A stretch of 64,000 bases of DNA. Source: Microbulbifer aggregans (GTDB lineage: Bacteria; Pseudomonadota; Gammaproteobacteria; Pseudomonadales; Cellvibrionaceae). Of this stretch, positions 37,089 to 45,896 are shown piece by piece (positions within the stretch are counted from its first letter, which is position 1; every line of letters starts with the position of its first letter). The notes under the pieces were generated by a model. That model did no database searches, was not told where the DNA came from, and saw only the letters and a program-made list of their open reading frames with translations. The stretch covers positions 62,001 to 126,000 of the forward strand of contig NZ_JAIVKK010000007.1 of the NCBI RefSeq assembly GCF_020524005.1. Direction: 5' to 3'. The position numbers and the translations under genes were made by a program.

Positions 37089-37109
37089 ATTTACTGGATC
37101 TACTGTCGC

Positions 37110-39311
37110 TTAGTGATGGATGTCTTTCCAGTACTCGCGATTCAGCAGCCAGGCAAAGATAAAGAACACCAGGATGAACGCCAGGACGTAGAAACCAATA
37201 CGCTTACGGGTTTCTGCCATCGGCTCGGCGATGTACTCCATGAAGTTCACCAGGTCAAAGACTGCCTGATCGTACTCCACGTCAGTCATGGAGCCCTTCA
37301 CTTTATTCACCTGCAGGCTTCCGCAACCGGCATCCATAATCGGGTTGCCCATTTCGTCGCGTACCACATGTCCATGATCACGCTTCGGACCCGGAGCGCA
37401 TTCAGGCAAACCCTGAAGCTCCATCAGCACATGCGGCATACCCACATTCGGGAATACTTTGTTGTTCACGCCGGTAGGACGGCTCTCATCTTTGTAGAAG
37501 CTACGCAGGTAAGTGTACAACCACTCTGGAGAGCGAGCGCGAGCAACCAGGGTCAGATCCGGCGGAGTTGCACCAAACCAGGTCTTGGAATCGTCCGGCT
37601 TCATGGAGATTTCCATCAAGTCGCCGATTTTGTCGTCACCCAGAACCAGATTCTGCAGCATCAGCTCGTTCGGGATGTCCAGATCAGTGGCAACCCTTTC
37701 CCAACGGGAAAAGTTAGCACTATGACATCCCATGCAGTAGTTCACGAAGTACTTGGCACCACGCTGTAGGGACGGCTTGTCGTTCAGGTCGATGTTGATG
37801 TGATCCAGCTCGACGCCGGTTGACGCACCGACCGCCTTGATCGGTATGAAAGTCATCAGCAGAACTGCAATCAGACCACCAATCAACAGAGCAAATGACT
37901 TGCCGCCAGACGGACTGGTAACACGCTTCGGCTCAGGGTGAACGACATCCAAGTTGGCAACCAACGGCAGCACAATAAACAACGCCGCGAACAAGTGACA
38001 CAATATTGCCAGAAACAGACTTGCTTCCCAGTTACTCCAACCCATCAAGATGAACATTATTCCGAAAATAACACTCACCACCCAAGAAGCCACACCTTTG
38101 CTAGATGTCGGGTTGGACCAAATGGGCATGGTTACGAAGTACGCGAAGTAGAACAGCGTAGCAACCTGCGCCAGGAAGTTACGGCCCGGCGACGGGGACT
38201 TGACGCCCAGGTAGCCCAAGATGATGAATACCGCCGCAAATACCAGCAGCAACGTTTTCGGCAGCCAACCTTTGTAACGAATGGACTTAACCGGGCTCTT
38301 ATCGAGCCAAGGTAGAACAAACAGGATGGCAATTGCCGCACCCATGGCCACCAGGCCAAGGAACTTCGCCGTCAACGGACCGATATCCATGGTCACAGCA
38401 CGCAGAACTGCATAGAACGGCGTGAAATACCACACCGGTGCAATGTGCTCAGGCGTTTTCAGCGGGTTAGCTTCTTCGAAGTTTGCGTACTCGAGGAAGA
38501 AGCCGCCCATTTCAGGGAAGAAGAACACCACGACACAGAAAGCGAACAGGAAGACGGCCACGCCAACCAGATCGTGAACAGTGTAGTACGGGTGGAACGG
38601 AACGCCATCCAACGGAATGCCGTTTTCGTCTTTGTTCTTCTTGATCTCAATACCGTCGGGGTTGTTGGAACCCACTTCGTGCAGCGCGAGGATGTGCAGA
38701 ACAACCAGCAGCACCAGCACCAGAGGTAGTGCAATCACGTGCAGGGAGAAGAAACGGGTCAGAGTAATACCGGAAATCAGGTAGTCACCGCGAATCCACT
38801 GCACCAGATCTTCACCGATACCCGGAATAGCACCAAACAGGGAAACAATTACCTGTGCACCCCAGTAGGACATCTGGCCCCACGGCAGCACGTAACCCAT
38901 AAAGGCTTCAGCCATCAGTACCAGGTAGATACACATCCCGAAGATCCACACCAGCTCGCGCGGTGGCTTATAAGAGCCATACATGAGGCCGCGGAACATG
39001 TGCAGGTACACCACCACGAAGAATGCGGAGGCACCAGTGGAGTGCAGATAGCGGATCAACCAGCCCCAGTCGACATCACGCATGATGTACTCAACAGAGG
39101 CAAAAGCGCCGTCTGCAGACGGGTTGAAGCTCATGACCAGCCAGATACCGGTTAGCAGCTGGTTTGCCAGTACCAGCATCGACAGAACGCCGAAAAAGTA
39201 CCAGAGGTTGAAGTTCTTGGGCGCGTAGTACTTGCCCATGTGGGTATCCCACGCCCGGTAAATCGGCAGGCGCTGATCAACCCAATCTCCCAATGCGGTT
39301 AGCCAGTTCAT
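37110..39311 (-). CDS. Cytochrome b / cytochrome c1 fusion subunit of the bc1 complex
   Basis: 733 residues. Residues 1-400 are cytochrome b: eight helices with heme ligands H90 and H104 in helix B, and H191 and H206 in helix D. The quinol-site motif reads PVWY at 292-295 instead of PEWY. Two extra helices (about 407-425 and 430-452) and a signal-like helix (472-494, ending AVGA) lead into cytochrome c1. The heme c site CMGCH is at 526-530, the likely axial methionine is in NVGMPHVL near 625, and the C-terminal anchor helix is about 705-723. It oxidises ubiquinol and reduces cytochrome c. Fused b/c1 genes are known (fbcH of Bradyrhizobium, cleaved by signal peptidase). It overlaps petA by 4 nt. 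Confidence 0.95.
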   Translation of the reverse strand: MNWLTALGDWVDQRLPIYRAWDTHMGKYYAPKNFNLWYFFGVLSMLVLANQLLTGIWLVMSFNPSADGAFASVEYIMRDVDWGWLIRYLHSTGASAFFVVVYLHMFRGLMYGSYKPPRELVWIFGMCIYLVLMAEAFMGYVLPWGQMSYWGAQVIVSLFGAIPGIGEDLVQWIRGDYLISGITLTRFFSLHVIALPLVLVLLVVLHILALHEVGSNNPDGIEIKKNKDENGIPLDGVPFHPYYTVHDLVGVAVFLFAFCVVVFFFPEMGGFFLEYANFEEANPLKTPEHIAPVWYFTPFYAVLRAVTMDIGPLTAKFLGLVAMGAAIAILFVLPWLDKSPVKSIRYKGWLPKTLLLVFAAVFIILGYLGVKSPSPGRNFLAQVATLFYFAYFVTMPIWSNPTSSKGVASWVVSVIFGIMFILMGWSNWEASLFLAILCHLFAALFIVLPLVANLDVVHPEPKRVTSPSGGKSFALLIGGLIAVLLMTFIPIKAVGASTGVELDHINIDLNDKPSLQRGAKYFVNYCMGCHSANFSRWERVATDLDIPNELMLQNLVLGDDKIGDLMEISMKPDDSKTWFGATPPDLTLVARARSPEWLYTYLRSFYKDESRPTGVNNKVFPNVGMPHVLMELQGLPECAPGPKRDHGHVVRDEMGNPIMDAGCGSLQVNKVKGSMTDVEYDQAVFDLVNFMEYIAEPMAETRKRIGFYVLAFILVFFIFAWLLNREYWKDIHH

Positions 39312-39907
39312 GCGCTGCCCTCCTGATCCACACCAATTACGATTACGTCGTCACCTTCATAGGAGTACGGTGGCACATCGAGATTGGTCGGCGCCGGAAC
39401 GCCTTTGTAGACCCGGCCAGCCATATCGTACTTAGAACCGTGGCAGGGACAGAAGAAGCCGCCCATCCACTCACTGCCGCCGAGGTCTGCAGCGCCGACT
39501 TCAGGACGGAACATCGGCGCACAGCCCAGGTGGGTACACAGACCAACCAGCACCAGAAGCTGAGGCTTGATCGCGCGGTTTTCCGCGTCAACATACCCTG
39601 GCTGTTTGGATTCTGCCGACTTCGGATCGCGCAGGAAAGGATCAACCTTGACCAGGTTTTCCAAGGCTTCCTGGGTGCGTCGCACCACGTAAACCGGCTT
39701 GCCACGCCACTCAACGGTGACCATCTGGCCCGGCTCAAGCTTGCTAATGTTGTATTTTACTGGCGCGCCAGCGGCTTTCGCCTTGGCACTCGGATTCCAG
39801 GAGGCGACAAAAGGTACCGCTATCCCGACTGCGCCTGCACCACCCACCACAGAGGTGGCCGCGGTCAGAAACCGGCGACGCCCTACATTTACACCGTCAT
39901 CACTCAT
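39308..39907 (-). CDS. petA: Ubiquinol-cytochrome c reductase Rieske iron-sulfur subunit
   Basis: 199 residues. A Tat-type start, RRRFLTAATSVVGGAGAVG, serves as signal and anchor. The [2Fe-2S] cluster is bound by CTHLGC and CPCHGSKYD. It carries electrons from quinol to cytochrome c1. It is the first gene of the bc1 operon and overlaps the fused cytochrome gene by 4 nt. Confidence 0.97.
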   Translation of the reverse strand: MSDDGVNVGRRRFLTAATSVVGGAGAVGIAVPFVASWNPSAKAKAAGAPVKYNISKLEPGQMVTVEWRGKPVYVVRRTQEALENLVKVDPFLRDPKSAESKQPGYVDAENRAIKPQLLVLVGLCTHLGCAPMFRPEVGAADLGGSEWMGGFFCPCHGSKYDMAGRVYKGVPAPTNLDVPPYSYEGDDVIVIGVDQEGSA

Positions 39908-40348
39908 GACGTAGTTCTCCCATCACAGCATCCCCCGGACAATCCGGGACCAGCTGGCCCAAACCCAAAGAAAACTGGTGATATCCTGCAGCTAAGCCTC
40001 AGCAATAGCGTCGCGCCGCCGATTTAGGGGCATGCGTGCGCAGCATTGCATAAAGTGCACCCCGCCTTTCTCTGGCAAGAAACCAGAAATAGAACAAAGC
40101 AACACTGTGGCTGAACCTGACAACAACCACAGACTATAGACTTAAAACAGAAACTCCCCGATACCTGATCCACTCGCTTGACCATAGAACAATGTGATCA
40201 AACCCCAAGTGCAAGCGGACAGAAATTCGCGCAATGTTAAAGAAAATGCCAATTTGATACAAGGCGAACGCCGGCCAGCCGACAAGCCCACCAGCAAAAC
40301 AGACAAACTCGCGCCTTTATCTTCAGCCAGCTCCTCAACTCGCACAGA
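39908..40348. other. Intergenic stretch upstream of petA
   Basis: No gene is supported in these 441 nt; an open frame on the minus strand here has no recognisable content and runs into the end of rpsI. The region should hold the petA promoter, but I see no convincing -35/-10 pair. A small hairpin, CCCGGA-CAA-TCCGGG, lies at 39934-39948 in the petA leader. Confidence 0.5.
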
Positions 40349-40376
40349 CAAAAAAAAGCCCGGCATGAAGCCGGGC
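40349..40376 (-). terminator. Intrinsic terminator after rpsI
   Basis: Stem GCCCGGC with GCCGGGC around ATGAA, followed by a run of T on the minus-strand transcript, 22 nt past the rpsI stop. Confidence 0.9.
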
Positions 40377-40397
40377 AAGAAAAAGGTATAAAACCGA

Positions 40398-40790
40398 TTA
40401 ACGCTTGGAGAATTGCGGCTTCTTACGCGCTTTGCGCAGACCGACCTTCTTCCGCTCAACGGCACGCGCATCACGAGTAACGTAGCCAGCTGCACGCAGC
40501 GGCTGACGCAAAGACTCGTCATACTGCATCAGGGCGCGGGTCAGGCCGTGACGGATAGCACCCGCCTGACCAAATGAACCACCACCCTTAACGGTGACGT
40601 TGATGTCAAATTTTTCAACCATATCGACCAGCTCCAGCGGCTGACGCACGATCATGCGAGCCACTTCACGGCCGAAGAATTCGTCCAGAGTGCGACCGTT
40701 TACGCTGATTTTACCTTCACCCTGCTGAATGAATACACGAGCAGTGGAGGTCTTGCGGCGGCCGGTACCGTAGTATTGAGTAGTTGCCAT
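40398..40790 (-). CDS. rpsI: 30S ribosomal protein S9
   Basis: 130 residues. [14 protein letters not shown] at the start, and the very basic end RKKPQFSKR that reaches toward the P-site tRNA, are diagnostic. It follows rplM by 15 nt. Confidence 0.99.
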   Translation of the reverse strand: MATTQYYGTGRRKTSTARVFIQQGEGKISVNGRTLDEFFGREVARMIVRQPLELVDMVEKFDINVTVKGGGSFGQAGAIRHGLTRALMQYDESLRQPLRAAGYVTRDARAVERKKVGLRKARKKPQFSKR

Positions 40791-40805
40791 GAGAATGCTT
40801 TCCGT

Positions 40806-41234
40806 TTAGATCGACAGTTCAATCGGCTGCTGAGCCGCGTGAGGATGCTCGCTACCTTTATACACCTTCAACTTCTTGAACATGGCGCGACCCAGAGGGC
40901 CTTTCGGAAGCATGCCTTTAACCGCACTTTGAATAGTGCGCTCAGGCGCCTTGTCGATCAGCTTCTCAAAGCTGATGGATTTCAAACCACCAGGGTAGCC
41001 AGAGTGGCTGTGGTAGATTTTGGCTTTAGCCTTGTTGCCGGTCACGCGAACCTTTTCGGCATTGATTACAACGATGTAATCACCAGTGTCCACGTGGGGC
41101 GTATATTCAGGCTTGTGCTTGCCACGCAGGCGGTGAGCAATCTCGGCAGAAATACGACCGAGAGTCTTGTCCGCAGCGTCAACAATGTACCAGTCGCGAG
41201 TTACCGCTTCTGGTTTGGCACTGTAAGTCTTCAT
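40806..41234 (-). CDS. rplM: 50S ribosomal protein L13
   Basis: 142 residues, the standard length. [38 protein letters not shown] and [16 protein letters not shown] are diagnostic. I take the ATG at 41234; nine extra in-frame upstream codons are not part of the family. In E. coli L13 can repress its own operon; a small stem (CCCAT-AA-ATGGG type) lies in the leader here. Confidence 0.98.
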   Translation of the reverse strand: MKTYSAKPEAVTRDWYIVDAADKTLGRISAEIAHRLRGKHKPEYTPHVDTGDYIVVINAEKVRVTGNKAKAKIYHSHSGYPGGLKSISFEKLIDKAPERTIQSAVKGMLPKGPLGRAMFKKLKVYKGSEHPHAAQQPIELSI

Positions 41235-41289
41235 GTTATAAAACACCTGTATATGACCCATTTATGGGCCGTCCCACAAAAGAGCGCGA

Positions 41290-41318
41290 ATACTACATAA
41301 GCGCCAAGCGCTTTTCAA
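41290..41318 (-). promoter_or_regulatory. rplM-rpsI promoter
   Basis: On the minus strand TTGAAA (41313-41318), exactly 17 bp, and TAGTAT (41290-41295). A strong sigma-70 promoter as expected for ribosomal protein genes; the leader is about 50 nt. Confidence 0.8.
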
Positions 41319-41364
41319 GCGTAAAACCGCACAATATCTGACCAGGCAGATCCGATCAATCACA

Positions 41365-42483
41365 CTACTCCGGGCGATGCCCGCGCGCCAGATACTCCCG
41401 CGACTGCATCTCCTGCAGGCGACTCTTGGTCCGCTCGAATTCAAACCGCAAATGCCGACCCGCATACAGGCTTTCCAGGGGCTCCGCCGCAGAAATTACA
41501 ATCTTGACGCAGCGGTCATAAAACTCATCCACCAGATTGATGAAACGGCGCGCCTGGCTTTCGGAGCGTTCATCGAACTGGGGAACATTCGCCAGCAATA
41601 CGGTATGGAACTCACGCGCCAGCTCTATATAGTCATTTTGGGAACGCGGCCCATCACACAGTTCACTGAATTCAAACCAGGCCACATCATCTGCCACCTT
41701 TGTCGCCACGATGCTGCGCCCCTCCACATCCAGCGATACCTGCTCGCGCACCTCACTCCCATCCACGATCAAGGCTTCAAAGCTGCGACCAAGACTGGCA
41801 TCCGCCTCGATATCCAGCGGGCAGTGGTACAACTCGGCCGTCTCCAGGGCCCGCAGCCGGTAGTCGACGCCACTGTCTACATTGACCACTTTGGTATGTT
41901 CTTTTAGCAGCTCGATCGCCGGGAGAAAGCGGGCCCGCTGCAGTCCGTCGCGATACAGGCCATCGGGCACAATATTCGAGGTCGCGACAAGCGCAACCCC
42001 GCGCTCGAACAGCGCCTGCAGCAAACTTCCCAGAATCATCGCATCAGTAATATCCGACACAAAGAACTCATCAAAACACAGCACCCGGGCGCGAGCGGCG
42101 ATCTGATCGGCCACCTTTTCCAATGGATTCTTCTCTCCCGCCAGTGCATTTAACTGCCGGTGGACATCGCGCATGAAGCGGTGGAAGTGCGTGCGTACCT
42201 TTTGCTCAAACGGCAGAGACTCAAAAAAGGCATCCATCAGGTAGGTTTTGCCGCGACCGACGCCACCCCAGAAATACAACCCCTTTTCCGGCTGGACGCC
42301 GCCACCAAAAAGAGAACGCAGACCGCCGAAGAGCCCCTTTCTGGCCTCTGACTGCACCAACCGCTGATAAAGATCCTGAAGCTCCTCAACCGCCTGCTTC
42401 TGCGCCGCGTCCGCGATGAAATCCGGGCGCTTCAAGTCGCGCTCGTAGCGTTGTCGTGGAGAAAGTGGAATTTCCTGCTGCAT
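41365..42483 (-). CDS. zapE: Cell division protein ZapE (AFG1-like ATPase)
   Basis: 372 residues. AAA-type ATPase with Walker A in GGVGRGKTYLMDAF near residue 75 and Walker B in VLCFDEFFVSDI. FHRFMRDVHRQL and TSNIVPDGLYRDGLQR are family segments. In E. coli ZapE associates with the Z ring during late division and stress. It lies upstream of rplM and diverges from zapG. Confidence 0.95.
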   Translation of the reverse strand: MQQEIPLSPRQRYERDLKRPDFIADAAQKQAVEELQDLYQRLVQSEARKGLFGGLRSLFGGGVQPEKGLYFWGGVGRGKTYLMDAFFESLPFEQKVRTHFHRFMRDVHRQLNALAGEKNPLEKVADQIAARARVLCFDEFFVSDITDAMILGSLLQALFERGVALVATSNIVPDGLYRDGLQRARFLPAIELLKEHTKVVNVDSGVDYRLRALETAELYHCPLDIEADASLGRSFEALIVDGSEVREQVSLDVEGRSIVATKVADDVAWFEFSELCDGPRSQNDYIELAREFHTVLLANVPQFDERSESQARRFINLVDEFYDRCVKIVISAAEPLESLYAGRHLRFEFERTKSRLQEMQSREYLARGHRPE

Positions 42484-42691
42484 AGCTACGCCCGTTTAAC
42501 TTCCCAAAGTGGTCTCTTCAGCGCACTGTCAACGCTAACGTGAACATTGCCGCCTCTCGAAGGCGCGCACTTTAGCAAATCCATCACAATTTGGCATAAC
42601 AGTCGAACACGGCGCTGCGGCGGCTTTTGCGTATAATAAGGTCACCGTCATGGAAGGTCGGTGCCACTATCTATTTGAGGAGGAAGTAATT

Positions 42692-43147
42692 GTGCACTCT
42701 ACATCGGTATTGATTCTGGTGGGCGTTTTGGGACTTGTCGCAGGCGCACTGCTCGCATTCCTGGCCACACGCAACCGCCAGAACACTGACCGCACGCAGG
42801 AACTGGAACTCAGCCTGAAAGAAGCCAACACCAGGCTGGAGGACTTTCAGCAGCAGGTAAACGAACATTTTGACCAAACATCCCAACTTGTTCACAACCT
42901 GACCCAGAGCTACCGGGACGTTCACGAGTATCTCGCCAATAGCGCTATTCGCCTTTCCAATCAGGAAATAGGCCGCCAGATGCTGGAAGCTGGCAGTGGC
43001 GAACTGAGCGACGACAAAGAAAACCTGACCGTTCTCCCTCCCCGAGACTGGGCGCCCAGATCTCCCGGCGATAAGGGCACACTGTCCGAAGAGTTCGGCC
43101 TGGAAAGGGAACCAACAGCACCAAATGAAGAAGTCGCCAGCCGCTGA
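42692..43147 (+). CDS. zapG: ZapG/YhcB family inner-membrane protein (DUF1043)
   Basis: 151 residues. One N-terminal membrane helix (about 5-24), then a coiled coil with NEHFDQTSQLVHNLTQSYRD-type sequence conserved in YhcB. It affects envelope growth and division in E. coli. The start is the GTG at 42692, with GAGGAGG upstream; an earlier in-frame start at 42650 lacks support. A TATAAT at 42632-42637 may be its -10 but I see no good -35. Confidence 0.9.
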   Translation: MHSTSVLILVGVLGLVAGALLAFLATRNRQNTDRTQELELSLKEANTRLEDFQQQVNEHFDQTSQLVHNLTQSYRDVHEYLANSAIRLSNQEIGRQMLEAGSGELSDDKENLTVLPPRDWAPRSPGDKGTLSEEFGLEREPTAPNEEVASR

Positions 43148-43183
43148 ACCCTTCCAGTGAGACACAAGCAGCAGCTAGCAACA

Positions 43184-43217
43184 TAAAAAAAGCGGGGCCA
43201 ATTGGCCCCGCTTTTTT
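43184..43217. terminator. Bidirectional terminator between zapG and sat
   Basis: The 22-nt perfect palindrome beginning AGCGGGGCCAA at 43191-43212, with an A run before and a T run after. It serves both convergent genes. Confidence 0.9.
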
Positions 43218-43238
43218 CAGTCGAACAGTTCGCGCCCG

Positions 43239-44429
43239 TTACAGGCTCTGATAGTAGTCCATCAGAATCTGCGCCACTTCGGGGCGGGAGAATTCCGGAG
43301 GCGGAGCAATACCGTTACCCAGCATCTCACGCACCTTGGTACCCGACAGCAGGATAAAGTCCTCTTTGGTGTGATCAGGCACATCGCGCATCATCACGAC
43401 TTTATTCAACTTCTTCGAGTATGCGGTGTGGTCAGCACGGAAAATTTCAATCTCCAGTGCGCCAGCCGGCACCTTCTCGTCAAAGATGGTCTGGGCATCA
43501 AAAGCACCGTAATAATCGCCAACACCAGCATGGTCGCGACCAACAATCAGGTGGCTACAGCCACAGTTCTGACGGAACAGCGCATGCAGAACGGCCTCAC
43601 GGGGGCCCGCATACAGCATATCGAAGCCGTAACCAGTCACCATAACGGTGTTTTTCGGGAAGTATTCTTCCACCATTTTACGAATGGCCGCATCACGCAC
43701 CGGTGCAGGAATGTCACCAGCCTTCAGCTTGCCCAGCAGCATATGAATCAGGACGCCGTCTGCTTCCACCGCGTCCAGAGCCATCTTGCACAGTTCTTCG
43801 TGCGCACGGTGCATCGGGTTACGGGTCTGGAAGGCAACAACCTTGCTCCAGCCGTGCTCCACCAGCTCATTGCGGATCTCTACCGCAGTGCGGAAGGTGT
43901 CCGGGAAGTCAGCCTGGAAGTAACTGAAATTGAGCACTTCAATCGGGCCTGAGATTACGTGGCGACCTGCCGCCTTGAAGGTAGCGACACCCGGGTGATT
44001 CTCATCCAGAGTACCGTACACCTGCTCTACGATGGTGCTCATCTGCGCATCAGAGAAAGTCTCGATGGCTTCTACATCCATTACTGCGAGTACGGGGTTG
44101 CCTTCAACATTCGGATCGCGCAACGCGATACGCTTTGCGCCCTCAATACCCGAAATATCGTCCACCACGTTTACCACTGGAACCGGCCAGAAAAGGCCAT
44201 CCGTAGTCTGCAGTGATTCCGCCACGCTTACCGCATCGGCCACATTCATATAGCCTTGCAGCGGGTTGAAGTAGCCAGCGCCCAGCATCACCGCATTGGC
44301 AGCAGCCGCGGAGCTGACCACAATTGACGGCAGGGACTCTGCTTCGTTAATCAGTTGATGATGCCGCGCGCTGTCGTAGACAAAGCGGGGCTGCAGTTCT
44401 TCACTGCCGTGCGGGCGAACCAGAGACAT
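43239..44429 (-). CDS. sat: Sulfate adenylyltransferase (ATP sulfurylase, single-chain type)
   Basis: 396 residues. Makes adenylyl sulfate from ATP and sulfate. The active-site QTRNPMHRAHEEL and GRDHAGVGDYYG segments identify the Sat/Met3 family, not the CysD/CysN heterodimer of enterics. The C terminus lacks an APS kinase domain. The ATG at 44429 has AGGAG 6 nt before it. It is a single gene with its own promoter and terminator, and it may feed the CysH-like protein elsewhere in the window. Confidence 0.95.
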   Translation of the reverse strand: MSLVRPHGSEELQPRFVYDSARHHQLINEAESLPSIVVSSAAAANAVMLGAGYFNPLQGYMNVADAVSVAESLQTTDGLFWPVPVVNVVDDISGIEGAKRIALRDPNVEGNPVLAVMDVEAIETFSDAQMSTIVEQVYGTLDENHPGVATFKAAGRHVISGPIEVLNFSYFQADFPDTFRTAVEIRNELVEHGWSKVVAFQTRNPMHRAHEELCKMALDAVEADGVLIHMLLGKLKAGDIPAPVRDAAIRKMVEEYFPKNTVMVTGYGFDMLYAGPREAVLHALFRQNCGCSHLIVGRDHAGVGDYYGAFDAQTIFDEKVPAGALEIEIFRADHTAYSKKLNKVVMMRDVPDHTKEDFILLSGTKVREMLGNGIAPPPEFSRPEVAQILMDYYQSL

Positions 44430-44476
44430 GTGCAACTCCTGAAAACTTGTTCAGTCCATTTTGTTAGAAAGCGCAC

Positions 44477-44504
44477 ATTATACGGATTATGCCGGTTGCA
44501 CCAA
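44477..44504 (-). promoter_or_regulatory. sat promoter
   Basis: On the minus strand TTGGTG (44499-44504), a 16-bp spacer and a perfect TATAAT (44477-44482). The leader is about 40 nt. Confidence 0.7.
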
Positions 44505-44559
44505 GCGTCATACAAAGGGTCGCTATAACCGTTGCTAAGGACTCTATTCCCGAAAGGCG

Positions 44560-44565
44560 TATAAT
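44560..44565 (+). promoter_or_regulatory. -10 element of the degS-like gene
   Basis: A perfect TATAAT lies 28 nt before the GTG start on the plus strand. No acceptable -35 is found 16-18 bp upstream, so the promoter may need an activator or this may be chance. Confidence 0.35.
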
Positions 44566-44592
44566 GGCCCCAAATCGGGGAAGGAGCATCTG

Positions 44593-45714
44593 GTGTCATT
44601 ACAACGATTCCTGCACGACTGGGCGATACCTGGCGCTATCGGGCTAATTGTGGCTGCGGCCCTACTATTCGCGCTACCGCACCTGCGAGCGCCCCAGCAG
44701 GCAACCTCCCCTTCCACAGAAATGCAGGGTCCCGTGTCTTACGCTCGGGCCGTGAATTCGGCGGCCCCCGCCGTAGTGAATATTTACACCCGCAAACAGG
44801 ACCCACTGTCCAACCACCCGTTATCCAATCACCCGCTTTTTCGCCGCTACCAGAAGGAGCGAAGCCAGCCGAGCCTCGGTTCGGGCGTCATTGTGGACAC
44901 GAGCGGTTATATCCTCACCAACTACCATGTCACTGCCGGAGCGGAAGAGATTGCGGTGGTACTGGCAGACGGGAGGGAAGCGCAAGCCACGCCGGTGGGC
45001 TCCGACTCAAACTTCGATCTCGCAGTGCTGAAAATTGACCTGCCAAACCTGACCGCAATCGAGGTAGGCGACCCGGAAAGGGCCCAGGTGGGTGACGTCG
45101 TACTCGCCATCGGCAATCCGTTCGGCGTCGGCCAATCGGTGACACAGGGCATCATCAGTGCGACAGGACGCGACATCAGCAATACCCGGGAAGGCACTTA
45201 TCCACAAAGCTTTCTGCAGACAGATGCGGCAATCAACCCCGGCAATTCCGGCGGGGCACTGGTGGACGCCTACGGCAAACTACTGGGCATCAACACCACT
45301 GTCGTCGAAGGAAGAGACTATACCGGAGGCATCAGCTTCGCAATTCCGGCCAATATCGCTCTTAAGGTTATGCGGGACATTATCGAGTACGGTCGCGTCG
45401 TGCCCGGCTGGCTCGGTATTGAAGCCCGCACCGTAAACCCCAATCTGGCACGCGCTTTTCACCTGCCATCCACAAATGGCGTGATTGTAACCGCCATCTA
45501 CAATAATGGCCCCGCACACCTCGCCGGACTGCAACCTGGCGATGTCATTACCCACATCAACGGTGATCCAATCAACGACGGTGAACATGGCATTGCCGCA
45601 ATGGCGACACTGCGCCCCGGTGAAACCGTCACTATTACCTATATTCGCGATAGCCAGGTGCACAACACCGAAGCCACTGTTTCAGAGCAACCGCGCCCTC
45701 GAGAACAAACGTAA
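44593..45714 (+). CDS. DegS/AlgW-type periplasmic serine protease
   Basis: 373 residues. One membrane helix near the start (about 13-32), a trypsin-like domain with the triad H in NYHVTAG, D in NFDLAVLKID and S in NPGNSGGALV, then a single PDZ domain (from about 275, with LQPGDVITHINGDPI). Such proteases sense misfolded outer-membrane proteins and begin cleavage of the anti-sigma-E factor. The GTG start has AAGGAG upstream. Its position near his and murA genes matches algW in Pseudomonas. Confidence 0.93.
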   Translation: MSLQRFLHDWAIPGAIGLIVAAALLFALPHLRAPQQATSPSTEMQGPVSYARAVNSAAPAVVNIYTRKQDPLSNHPLSNHPLFRRYQKERSQPSLGSGVIVDTSGYILTNYHVTAGAEEIAVVLADGREAQATPVGSDSNFDLAVLKIDLPNLTAIEVGDPERAQVGDVVLAIGNPFGVGQSVTQGIISATGRDISNTREGTYPQSFLQTDAAINPGNSGGALVDAYGKLLGINTTVVEGRDYTGGISFAIPANIALKVMRDIIEYGRVVPGWLGIEARTVNPNLARAFHLPSTNGVIVTAIYNNGPAHLAGLQPGDVITHINGDPINDGEHGIAAMATLRPGETVTITYIRDSQVHNTEATVSEQPRPREQT

Positions 45715-45839
45715 GCAAAAAAGAAGTCGGGCGGACAAGGACTGGACAGAAACAGGGTAAGTCAAGAGGGTAAACATCAAGCATCCAGCCCAAGCGCTCT
45801 TTACTCGATAACAACGTCTTCAGCAAACATGGCGGGCAG

Positions 45840-45869
45840 TGGCAGGTGATGCAAAACCATCGCCTGCCA
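45840..45869. terminator. Hairpin between degS-like gene and hisD
   Basis: A 12-bp stem with one G-T pair, TGGCAGGTGATG and CATCGCCTGCCA around CAAAAC, followed by TTTAG on the plus strand. It sits between convergent genes; the U tract is weak. Confidence 0.5.
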
Positions 45870-45896
45870 TTTAGCAGCAAGACACAACGGCCGGAC

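Noticed and set aside
40142-40522. A 126-codon minus-strand frame after rpsI
   Set aside because: It overlaps the rpsI end in another frame, runs through the rpsI terminator and shows no family content.
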